Part shown: piece by piece, positions 7,045 through 15,582 of the stretch | How the letters are laid out: each line of letters begins with the position of its first letter | Numbering within the stretch: the first letter of the stretch is position 1 | Origin: CAYQTL01 sp964420405 | Lineage (GTDB): Bacteria > Acidobacteriota > Thermoanaerobaculia > Thermoanaerobaculales > Sulfomarinibacteraceae | DNA length: 15,622 bases | Assembly: GCA_964420405.1 (NCBI GenBank) | Contig: CAYQTL010000090.1 | Coordinates: 1 to 15,622, forward strand | Reading direction: 5' to 3' | Program-made: the position numbers and the translations under genes | The notes under the pieces: generated by a model | What the model saw: only the letters and a program-made list of their open reading frames with translations | Told to the model about the DNA's origin: nothing | The model's database searches: none

Positions 7045-8613
7045 CTACGGTCGCTGGAGGACGATCGCCACCCAGGGCAACGGGCCGTCGGCGGCTGTGG
7101 GCTGGCCGGCGGCGAAGCCGGCGCCGACAACGTCGGGGCCGGCGGTCCGGTCGTCGAGACGCACGTCCCCCGCCTCGAACGCCGTGCCCTCCAGGAGGGT
7201 GAAACGCAGCGGCTCGGAGACGGCGTCGGCGAGCCGGCGGCTGATCCGGGCGGCGCGCGCGCGGGATCCGAGCACGCCGGCGTCGATGACGTCGCGGGCG
7301 GCGGCCGCGGCGGCGTCGTCGTAGCGGCGCCCCGCCGCGAGCCGCGACCCGACGGCGCGCTCCAGCTCGGACGGCGTCACGCGCGACCAGGGCCGCGTGA
7401 ACACCTGGGTGAGGAAGTAGGTCCGGTAGTCGCCGTGGTCCTGCCAGGCGAGCCCGATCCCCACGTCGGTCATGTACGGGTCGAGGATCGCGGCGCGGTG
7501 CCCGGGGCTGCGCATCAGGGCGTCGTGGGCGTCGCGGACGGTCGTGGCCTGGGCGAGGTTCTCGGATGCGGACCGGGCCCGGTAGCCCGCGGCCTGCAGT
7601 CGGTCGGCGACCGAGCCGGTGCGCTCCGACACGTGTGCGATCCGGCCCTCGGCGGCGAGCTCCCGGGAGTGCTCGCGGGCGACGGCGACGAGGGCCGGGT
7701 CCCATGCCAGGGGAGGGAGCCCGAACCTGCGGCGCTCCCCGGCGAGCAGCTGCCGTGCGAGCTCCTCGGCCGCCGCCGGGCTCGGGTGGGCCGGCTCCGG
7801 CGGGGGTATCTCCCCGGCCCACACCCGCGGCGGCGCCCGGCCGACCTCGACCGGGAAGAGCGCCAGCACCTCCGGGCCGGTCTCGCCGGTGGCGAGGACC
7901 TCGACCCAGTGACGGCCGATCGCTTCGAGCGCCAGCGCAGCCACCACGGTGCCGCTCGAGGTGCCCGATGCGACCTCCACGACCTCGCCGCCGGGGCGGG
8001 TCACGAGAATCGAGGGCGACCGCAGGTCGTCCGCGATCCGCAGCTGGAGCGCGACCGTCGCGCCGGGCTCCACCGAGCTCGGCACCGGGTGCAGCTCGAA
8101 CCGCCGGCGCGTCAGCAGCACGAGCCATCGGGCGCCGCCGCCGGGGGTCGGCGTCGACGCGGCGCCGAAGTGGGTCCAGCTGCTGCGGTCATCGAGGCGG
8201 GCGAGCGCCGCCGCGAGGGCTGCGCGCTCGGCGCTCGCAGCCGTCAGGGTGACGACCGTGACGGCGCCGTCCGGGCACCCGGCCCAGTCCACCGCCCGCT
8301 CGGTGAACCCAGCGGGGTGCTGGCCGAGCTGCCGGCCGGCGACGAGGTGGGCGGCTGCCGCGCGGTCGAGGCACGGCGACCGGAACGGCCTGTCTGGGTG
8401 GTCGTCGGCGTCCAGGCCTGGGCCGTCGGTGGCGAGCTCGGAGGCGGACGGACCCGGCAGCTCGACGGCGACGGGGCCGTACGCCGGCGGTACGGGTGTG
8501 GTCTCGCCCCGGGTCGGGGGCGGCGCCGGTGCAGGTATCCCACACGCCACGCAGAGCGCCAGGGCCGCCGCGAACATGACCGGCGGCGACGGTGGTGTCG
8601 GACGGGCTATCAT
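7045..8613 (-). CDS. secreted CAP/SCP-domain protein, probable lipoprotein
   Basis: The 522-residue exported protein starts with a hydrophobic segment (VMFAAALALCVACG, 12-25). A lipobox-like Cys24 follows Val-Ala, though Cys at -3 is atypical. A Pro-rich linker and an unrecognised beta-rich region follow to about 265. The CAP domain spans about 285-407. It shows AREHSRELAAEGRIAHVSE (312-330), ASENLAQ (349-355), MRSPGHRAAILDPYMTDVGI (367-386) and YFLTQVFT (399-406). His315 or His327, Glu351 and His372 are candidate cavity residues. A further ~115-residue region (408-522) has no family I recognise. Bacterial CAP proteins are extracellular with mostly unknown activity. The start is unsure: the ATG at 8613 lies only 6 bp from the divergent ATG, while the ATG at 8577 keeps a shorter signal peptide. 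Confidence 0.82.
   Translation of the reverse strand: MIARPTPPSPPVMFAAALALCVACGIPAPAPPPTRGETTPVPPAYGPVAVELPGPSASELATDGPGLDADDHPDRPFRSPCLDRAAAAHLVAGRQLGQHPAGFTERAVDWAGCPDGAVTVVTLTAASAERAALAAALARLDDRSSWTHFGAASTPTPGGGARWLVLLTRRRFELHPVPSSVEPGATVALQLRIADDLRSPSILVTRPGGEVVEVASGTSSGTVVAALALEAIGRHWVEVLATGETGPEVLALFPVEVGRAPPRVWAGEIPPPEPAHPSPAAAEELARQLLAGERRRFGLPPLAWDPALVAVAREHSRELAAEGRIAHVSERTGSVADRLQAAGYRARSASENLAQATTVRDAHDALMRSPGHRAAILDPYMTDVGIGLAWQDHGDYRTYFLTQVFTRPWSRVTPSELERAVGSRLAAGRRYDDAAAAAARDVIDAGVLGSRARAARISRRLADAVSEPLRFTLLEGTAFEAGDVRLDDRTAGPDVVGAGFAAGQPTAADGPLPWVAIVLQRP
8608..8613 (+). promoter_or_regulatory. -10-like TATCAT, probable leaderless start of sulfatase-like gene
   Basis: TATCAT ends 6 nt before the ATG at 8620 and no Shine-Dalgarno is present, so transcription would begin at or near the start codon. 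The box overlaps the annotated start codon of the divergent CAP gene, which argues for the CAP start at 8577. Confidence 0.4.
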
Positions 8614-8619
8614 CCCGCG

Positions 8620-10824
8620 ATGGCGACCTCCCCGCCCATCCTACGGCGTCGGATCGCGCGGCGTTGCGGCCTGGCGGCGAGTGGCCTGTGCCTGCTGGCG
8701 TGCGCCGCCCCCGCGCCCACCGGGCGGCTCGACCTCGCCGCGGCCGTCGCCGCCGCCGAGCGCGCGTGCGAGGTGGCGGAGATCGACCTGGGGACGCCGG
8801 CCGCCCGCTCCGCGCTGCTCGCCGGCTGGTCCACCGACGAGCGCAGCCGGACCGGCGACACCTTCGTGTGGGCGACCGGTGAAGCGGCCGCGTTCCGCGT
8901 GTTCGTGGCCGAGCCCCGGGATCTGCAGATGCACGTCCGCTGCCGGCCGTTCGACGTGGTGGGGCTCGGGAACCAGCGGATCGAGATCCGCGTGGGGGGC
9001 AGCCCGGCGGCGGAGCTGGAGCTGCTGACGGGCTGGCGCGAGTACGGTGTGGTGCTGCCGGGGCGGCTGCTGGCCGCCGGGTGGAACCGCGTGGAGCTCG
9101 TTGCGGCCTACGCCCGCTCGCCCGAGGAGACCACCGGCCGGCCGGATTCCCGACCGCTGTCGGCGGCGTGGGACCGGATCGCCTTCCCGACCGTCCGGCC
9201 CGCCGGCGAGCCCGGGGTCCGCGACGGCCGTCTGCGGCTGCCGGCCGGCAGCGAGACGGCGTGGTACCTGCCGGCGGTCGGCCGCCGGGCCCGCCTCGTC
9301 TCGCAGGCCGTCGCCGGCGACCCGGCGGACGCTGTACTGGAGGTGTGGTGGCGGGCGGACGGGGACCCGGCGTCGCGCGTGCTGCGCCGGGCGTCGGCGC
9401 GTGCAGCCCTCGAGCTGCGTCTGCCGGAGACGCCGGGACCGGTGCGGATCGCGCTGCGGGCGGTGGGAGGCGATGTCGGGCTCGGCTCGCCGGCCGTGAC
9501 GTGGCAGCGACGGCATCCCGTGCCGGGTGGCGTCCGCGCCCGGGCCAGTGCGGCCGAGGGGATCCGCACCGTCGTGCTGTACTCGGTGGACACCCTGCGG
9601 ACGGACCGTCTCGGGTGCTACGGCGGCCCCCCCGGCCGCTCGCCCCATCTGGACGCCTTCGCGGCCCGCGCCGCGGTGTTCGAGCGGGTGTGGGCTCCGT
9701 CCTCGTGGACGAAGCCCTCCATGGCGACGGTGGTGACGGGGCGCGGCGTGTTCGAGCACGGCGTCAACCGCCGCGAGGACCGCCTGCCGCAGGCGGCGGA
9801 CACCCTCGCGGAGCGTTTCGCGGCCGCCGGCTGGGCGACGGCAGCGTTCGTCACCAACGCCTACCTGACCGCCGAGCAGGGCTTCGCGCAGGGCTTCGAG
9901 CGGTATCGCTACGACCCGGTCGGCGCCGCCGAGGTGACGGCGGAGGCGCTCGGGTGGCTGGACGGGCGGGAGGACCGCCGCCCGCTGTTCCTGTGGCTGC
10001 ACACGATCGATCCCCATGCCCCCTACCGGCCCGGGGAGGGCTACCGGCGACGGTTCGCGCCGGGGGTCGCCGACGAGGTCGGGACGGTCGCGCACATCCG
10101 TTCCCTCGGCAGGCTCGACGGCGACGAGGCCGAGCGCGTGCGCGCCGCCTACCTCGCGCTGTACGACGCGGAGATCGCCCAGAACGACGACGCCTTCGGA
10201 GATCTGCTGGATGGTCTCCGCGAGCTGGGGCTCGCGACGTCGGCGGTGGTGGTCTTCACGGCGGACCACGGAGAGGCGTTCTTCGAGCGCGGCGTGGTCG
10301 GTCATGGCTGGGACCTGCACGCCGAGACGGTCCGGGTGCCGCTGGTGGTCGGCCGCGCCTCCGGGGGAGAGGGCCGCCGGGTGTCCGCCCCGGTGGAGCT
10401 GGCCGACCTCGCGCCGACCCTTCTCGGCGCCGCCGGAATCGGGTCCGCCGGGGACCTTCCGGGGCGCGACCTGTGGCGCGGTGGCGCCCCCGCGCGGACG
10501 GGCGGCGAGCCAGTCCGTGTCCTGTACATGCAGGAGCAGGGCCAGCGGTGGATCGGCGCCGGTCACGGCCGCTGGAAGGCCGTTGCACGGGTGTCGTCGG
10601 GCGGCGGCCATGACGACCCGACGCTCTTCGACGTCGTCGCGGATCCCGGCGAGACCCGTGACGTCGCGCCGTCGTACCCCGTCACCGCGGGCTGGCTGCT
10701 GTTCGAGGCGCGGATGGCGCGAGCGGGGGGGCCACTGTGGAGCCCGGCCGCCGACTACCAGGCCGACGAGCGCATCCGTCGCGACCTCGAGGCGCTCGGG
10801 TATCTCGGGGCGAACCCCCGGTAG
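8620..10824 (+). CDS. sulfatase-fold lipoprotein with Thr nucleophile
   Basis: The 734-residue product begins with an Arg-rich n-region, a hydrophobic core and a clear lipobox LLAC-A (Cys28), so it is a predicted lipoprotein. Residues ~50-300 form a beta-rich accessory region. The alkaline-phosphatase/sulfatase domain runs from ~315 to 690. It has VVLYSVDTLRTDRLGCYG (318-335) with metal Asp324, SSWTKPSMATVVTG (361-374), HTIDPHAPYRPGEGY (461-475) and FTADHGEAFFERGVVGHG (546-563) with metal Asp549/His550. The sulfatase C/S-x-P-S-R signature reads T364-K-P-S-M. It therefore cannot form formylglycine and may act as a Thr-dependent hydrolase or transferase, like LtaS/EptA-type members. The C-terminal LEALGYLG is common in such proteins of environmental bacteria. 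A true sulfatase activity is doubtful. Confidence 0.88.
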   Translation: MATSPPILRRRIARRCGLAASGLCLLACAAPAPTGRLDLAAAVAAAERACEVAEIDLGTPAARSALLAGWSTDERSRTGDTFVWATGEAAAFRVFVAEPRDLQMHVRCRPFDVVGLGNQRIEIRVGGSPAAELELLTGWREYGVVLPGRLLAAGWNRVELVAAYARSPEETTGRPDSRPLSAAWDRIAFPTVRPAGEPGVRDGRLRLPAGSETAWYLPAVGRRARLVSQAVAGDPADAVLEVWWRADGDPASRVLRRASARAALELRLPETPGPVRIALRAVGGDVGLGSPAVTWQRRHPVPGGVRARASAAEGIRTVVLYSVDTLRTDRLGCYGGPPGRSPHLDAFAARAAVFERVWAPSSWTKPSMATVVTGRGVFEHGVNRREDRLPQAADTLAERFAAAGWATAAFVTNAYLTAEQGFAQGFERYRYDPVGAAEVTAEALGWLDGREDRRPLFLWLHTIDPHAPYRPGEGYRRRFAPGVADEVGTVAHIRSLGRLDGDEAERVRAAYLALYDAEIAQNDDAFGDLLDGLRELGLATSAVVVFTADHGEAFFERGVVGHGWDLHAETVRVPLVVGRASGGEGRRVSAPVELADLAPTLLGAAGIGSAGDLPGRDLWRGGAPARTGGEPVRVLYMQEQGQRWIGAGHGRWKAVARVSSGGGHDDPTLFDVVADPGETRDVAPSYPVTAGWLLFEARMARAGGPLWSPAADYQADERIRRDLEALGYLGANPR

Positions 10825-10835
10825 CGCGGGGGTTC
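10812..10835 (+). terminator. stem-loop at the end of the sulfatase-like gene
   Basis: GAACCCCCG and CGGGGGTTC form a perfect 9-bp stem around a 6-nt loop that contains the TAG stop codon (10822-10824). No T-tract follows. A second small hairpin (GCCGCC/GGCGGC, 10840-10858) comes next. It lies in the gap between convergent genes and could end transcription from the plus strand. It could equally be chance in this GC-rich DNA. Confidence 0.4.
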
Positions 10836-10893
10836 ACCAGCCGCCGTGGAGAGGCGGCCGTCCTGCCGACGACGGGGGATGAACCTCGGGCCC

Positions 10894-11970
10894 CTACCCA
10901 TTTCCGACCCCCCGCAGCGAGGCTTCGAGCACGGCGCCGAGACGACGCAGCGAGTCGAGATCCGTGGGCTCGCGCTCCTCGAGCGGGACGGTGACCATGG
11001 GATGGGCGCCGCCGAGGAGGTCGCGCAGGTGGGCGACGCTGTCGTGGTCCCGACGGCCGAGCCATGCCATCAGGTCGGCACCGTCGGCGGCCGCCGGGTC
11101 GGGGGGAGGCCCGCCGCGGTCCCGGATCATGGGGTGGACGCGGTTCATCACCACCGGACCGAGGCGGTGGCCGGCCTCGAGCAGGCGGCGGGCGAAGAAG
11201 AGTGTGTCGGCGACCCGCTGGTTGCCGGGCCCGCTGACCAGCATGAACTCCGTCTCCGGCGAGCGCAGCAGCTGCCGGACATCGAGGGCGCGCTGGCGGA
11301 AGCCGTCGAACAGCGGCGCGAACGCCTGGAAGAACTCGGCCATGTCCCGCAGCAGCTCGAGGCCGACCATGCGGTCGAAGAAGCCCTCGACGTTGCGGCC
11401 GAGGGGACCGAGCTTGGAGGCGGCGCGGAGCCGCCCCTTCTCGTCGAACCACGGTTTGAGGGCGACCCGCAGGGCGCCGCTCTCCAGGAAGCTCACGATC
11501 CGCTCGGGCGCCTCCAGGAAGTCGAGTGCCTGGCGGGTCGGCGGGGTGTCGAGGACGATCCGGTCCCATCGACCCTCCTGCCGGACCTCGAACAGCCGCT
11601 CGGACGCCATGTACTCGAGGACCCCGGCGAGGGAGCCCGAGAGGTGGTCGTAGAACCGGTTGGCGAGGATCCGGCGGCGCGCCTCCTCGTCGGGAGAGTA
11701 GCGGTCCACGAGGCGGTCGAAGGTGGTGCGGGCGTCGAGCAGGCTCGCCGCCAGCCGGCCGCGGGTGCCTGCCGGGACATCGACCTCGGAGGCGGCCGCC
11801 GCCTCGTCGACCCCGAGGGTGTCCTTGAGCCGCCGGGAGGGGTCGAACGTCATGACCAGGGTGTCATGGCCTGCGGCGGCCGAGGCGAGGCCGAGGGCCG
11901 CGGCGAGGGTGGTCTTGCCGACCCCGCCGGAGCCGACCACGATCACCAGTGGGGCGTCGAGCACGCTCAC
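10894..11970 (-). CDS. ArsA/GET3-family ATPase, second paralogue (variant P-loop)
   Basis: The 358-residue P-loop ATPase of the SIMIBI class shows Walker A VVGSGGVGKTTLAAALGLA (11-29), a switch I-like MTFDPSRRLKDTLG (40-53), and IVLDTPPTRQALDFLEAP (138-155) as Walker B/switch II. VVMNRVHPM (273-281) fits the nucleotide-base pocket. The signature lysine of the GKGGVGKT motif is Ser14 here, as in the second member of paired bacterial ArsA-like genes. No CxxC or arsenic-binding Cys triad is visible, so arsenite extrusion is unlikely; bacterial pairs of this kind have been compared with tail-anchored-protein GET3. The GTG start is backed by GGAGG 4 nt upstream and a GTGA overlap with the first paralogue. 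The pair probably forms a heterodimer (inference). Confidence 0.87.
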   Translation of the reverse strand: MSVLDAPLVIVVGSGGVGKTTLAAALGLASAAAGHDTLVMTFDPSRRLKDTLGVDEAAAASEVDVPAGTRGRLAASLLDARTTFDRLVDRYSPDEEARRRILANRFYDHLSGSLAGVLEYMASERLFEVRQEGRWDRIVLDTPPTRQALDFLEAPERIVSFLESGALRVALKPWFDEKGRLRAASKLGPLGRNVEGFFDRMVGLELLRDMAEFFQAFAPLFDGFRQRALDVRQLLRSPETEFMLVSGPGNQRVADTLFFARRLLEAGHRLGPVVMNRVHPMIRDRGGPPPDPAAADGADLMAWLGRRDHDSVAHLRDLLGGAHPMVTVPLEEREPTDLDSLRRLGAVLEASLRGVGNG

Positions 11971-12869
11971 AGCGCCTCCGCGAGGCGACGCCCGAGGTGG
12001 CCGACCAGGCCGGGGCCCGGGTCCACCGGAAGCATCGGCAGCTCCACGTGGGGACCGCTCCAGCGGCGCCCGAGCCGCTCGAGCTCGCGATCGTTGAGCT
12101 CTCGTCGCCGGCGCCACAGCCGGGAGGCGAGGTCGTCCTCCTGGGGGGCGGCGGAGGTCGGCAACGGCGGGTACACCGCGTTGGTCACGACCAGGTGCGG
12201 CGCGCGGCCGAGGCGGCGGTCGAGCTGGTCGATCAGCTCGAGGGACTCGGACACGGGCATCTCCTCCGCGGTCGTCACCACCACCACGCCGAACCGGTCG
12301 GCGTCCTTCAGGAAGTCGGCCACCTCGGCGGCCATCTGGCCGACGGGACCGCTCCGGATCACGTCGGAGACGAGCTGGGGTGCGGCCATCCACGCCACCC
12401 CGTGGCCCGATGCCGGCGCGTCGAGGATCACGACGTCGGGCCGGGGCATGCCGCGGGGGACGTGGCCCTGCAGGAGCCGCAGCGAGCGGCCGAACACGGC
12501 CGCCTCCTTCAGCCCCGGCGCGCCCTCGGTGAAGTGGCGGTGGATCGGGCTCGACAGCACCTTGCGCACGAGCACGCCGATCTTGAGCTTCTCCCGGACG
12601 AGGTCGTCGAGAACCTCCCGCGGCGTGAGGTGCTGGACCCGCAGACGCGGCGAGACCTCCACCACGCCGCCGCCCGAGGGCTCGACCCCGAGCAGCTGGT
12701 GGAGGCTCTCGCGGGGGTCGACCTCGATCAGCAGGACGTTCCTGCCCCGGCGGGCCAGGAGCGTGCCGAGCGCCGCCGCGACGGTGCTCTTGCCGACGCC
12801 GCCCTTGCCGGTGACGGTGATCAGCCCGAGGGACCCGAGCTGTCGCAGCACGCCGTGCGGATCCTCCAC
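11967..12869 (-). CDS. ArsA/GET3-family ATPase, first paralogue
   Basis: The 300-residue ATPase has a complete deviant Walker A GKGGVGKST (21-29) with the signature Lys22, IEVDPRESLHQLLG (48-61), a switch II-like VVILDAPASGHG (146-157) and a base-pocket VVTNAVYPP (227-235). It lacks the metal-binding cysteines of true arsenite pumps and the zinc CxxC of eukaryotic GET3. It begins with GTG at 12869, 11 nt after the acyl-CoA ligase stop, with GGAG about 6 nt upstream, and its stop overlaps the start of the second paralogue. The three genes form one leftward operon. A role in membrane-protein targeting or lipid-linked stress response is possible, but nothing in the sequence names the substrate. 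Confidence 0.87.
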   Translation of the reverse strand: MEDPHGVLRQLGSLGLITVTGKGGVGKSTVAAALGTLLARRGRNVLLIEVDPRESLHQLLGVEPSGGGVVEVSPRLRVQHLTPREVLDDLVREKLKIGVLVRKVLSSPIHRHFTEGAPGLKEAAVFGRSLRLLQGHVPRGMPRPDVVILDAPASGHGVAWMAAPQLVSDVIRSGPVGQMAAEVADFLKDADRFGVVVVTTAEEMPVSESLELIDQLDRRLGRAPHLVVTNAVYPPLPTSAAPQEDDLASRLWRRRRELNDRELERLGRRWSGPHVELPMLPVDPGPGLVGHLGRRLAEAL

Positions 12870-12880
12870 CGCGACTCCGC

Positions 12881-14659
<1,779 letters not shown>

Positions 14660-14689
14660 GTGCGGGTCCTCCGGAGCGCTTCAGGCTCG

Positions 14690-14704
14690 ACTGTAACACG
14701 TGTT
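14690..14704 (-). promoter_or_regulatory. promoter region of acyl-CoA ligase with AACACGTGTT palindrome
   Basis: On the minus strand TACAGT (14690-14695) lies at -10 distance for a ~24-nt leader that contains the GGAGG ribosome-binding site (14668-14672). It touches a perfect 10-bp palindrome AACACGTGTT (14695-14704), a possible operator. No -35 consensus is seen. The remaining 14705-14787 holds an AT-richer patch (14746-14765) that probably includes the rightward promoter, but no clear hexamers stand out. Confidence 0.42.
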
Positions 14705-14787
14705 GCCGAGGTGACATGCCCGTCGGTCCGGGCGTCCGCGCGGAGGAAATATCGAGTCTTTGTCTCAGGTTTCGGGCAGCGAAGGCC

Positions 14788-14808
14788 AGCGACCCCGCCG
14801 GGGTCGCT
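14788..14808 (+). promoter_or_regulatory. leader stem-loop upstream of glutaredoxin-Fe-S carrier operon
   Basis: AGCGACCCC (14788-14796) pairs perfectly with GGGGTCGCT (14800-14808) around a 3-nt loop, 25 nt before the glutaredoxin ATG. A second inverted repeat TCCGA/TCGGA (14808-14825) overlaps the GGAGG ribosome-binding site (14823-14827). The arrangement could affect translation or act as a protein site. No known riboswitch is recognised. Confidence 0.4.
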
Positions 14809-14833
14809 CCGATGTCCTGCTCGGAGGTGTGAG

Positions 14834-15229
14834 ATGACGTCCAACCCGTTCCATGTCACCGGCGGCAGCGCCGTGCCCCCGGCCGGAACCCCGTTCGAGG
14901 GGGACGACGCCTCGGCGCCGCCGGTCGTGCGAGTCGAGCGCATGGTGACCTCGTCGGAGGTGTTCCTCTTCATGAAGGGTACGCCGCGCCAGCCGATGTG
15001 CGGATTCTCGGCCAACACCGTCGCGATCCTGGAGGATCTCGGCGTTGCCTACGCGACGTTCGACGTCCTGTCGGACGAGGCGGTCCGCGCCGGGGCGAAG
15101 GAGTTCGGGCAGTGGCCCACCTTCCCCCAGCTGTACGTGCGCGGCGAGCTGGTGGGCGGCAACGACATCGTGACCGAGATGCACCACACCGGCGAGCTCG
15201 CGACGCTGGTGCGCGGAGGCGGCGCATGA
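14834..15229 (+). CDS. grxD: CGFS-type monothiol glutaredoxin (Grx4-like)
   Basis: The 131-residue protein carries the class II glutaredoxin active site CGFS (56-59) in QPMCGFSANTVAILEDLG (53-70). It is preceded by the conserved FLFMKGTP (45-52, Lys48) and followed by the glutathione-binding WPTFPQLYVRGELVGGNDI (94-112). These proteins bind a bridging [2Fe-2S] cluster with glutathione and pass it to carrier proteins. The first ~35 residues are a disordered Pro/Gly-rich extension absent from ordinary Grx4. The ATG at 14834 has GGAGG 6 nt upstream. A later in-frame ATG at 14942 would remove the extension but lacks an equal ribosome-binding site. Its stop overlaps the start of the A-type carrier (ATGA), and this pairing with a known partner class supports a Fe-S delivery role. 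Confidence 0.94.
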   Translation: MTSNPFHVTGGSAVPPAGTPFEGDDASAPPVVRVERMVTSSEVFLFMKGTPRQPMCGFSANTVAILEDLGVAYATFDVLSDEAVRAGAKEFGQWPTFPQLYVRGELVGGNDIVTEMHHTGELATLVRGGGA

Positions 15230-15582
15230 CGACGGCGACCCGCGATGACGTCCGGAACCTGGTCACGATCACCGAGCGCGCCCAGCAGGAGATCCGGGAG
15301 ATCTTCCGCGGCCAGCGGCCGTCGCCCGGGGCCGGGCTGCGGCTCGGGGTCGTCGGAGGCGGCTGCTCCGGCCTGTCCTACGAGATGGACTTCTCCGATC
15401 CCCGCGACACCGACAACGTGCTCGAGTACGACGGCTTCCGGGTGCTGCTCGACCCCAAGTCGACGATCTACCTGAAGGGGATCACCCTCGACTTCCAGGA
15501 CGGGCTCAAGGGCAAGGGGTTCGTGTTCGTGAACCCGAACGCGACGAACACCTGTGGCTGCGGGGAGTCCTTCAGCATCTGA
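15226..15582 (+). CDS. A-type iron-sulfur carrier (IscA/ErpA/HesB family)
   Basis: The 118-residue protein has the three conserved cluster-ligand cysteines, Cys47 in VVGGGCSGLSYEMDF (42-56) and Cys110/Cys112 in NTCGCGESF (108-116). The YLKGITLDFQDGLKGKGFVF segment (82-101) between them is standard. It receives [2Fe-2S] or builds [4Fe-4S] clusters and hands them to apo-enzymes. IscA, ErpA and SufA cannot be told apart from sequence alone, so no symbol is given. The ATG overlaps the glutaredoxin stop, with GGAGG 6 nt upstream. After the stop only 40 bases remain; a possible GCGCGGG/CCCGCGC stem (15594-15620) is cut off by the window edge and has no visible T-tract. Confidence 0.94.
   Translation: MTTATRDDVRNLVTITERAQQEIREIFRGQRPSPGAGLRLGVVGGGCSGLSYEMDFSDPRDTDNVLEYDGFRVLLDPKSTIYLKGITLDFQDGLKGKGFVFVNPNATNTCGCGESFSI

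Noticed and set aside
6916..8619. Upstream extension of the sulfatase-like frame, about 1.7 kb opposite the CAP gene
   Set aside because: No protein motifs; it is antisense to a well-supported CAP-domain gene. The lipoprotein signal peptide right after the ATG at 8620 fixes the true start.
10894..12869. Arsenic resistance operon (ArsA arsenite pump)
   Set aside because: No arsenite-binding Cys triad, no ArsB, ArsR, ArsC or ArsD nearby, and the pair sits with an acyl-CoA ligase.
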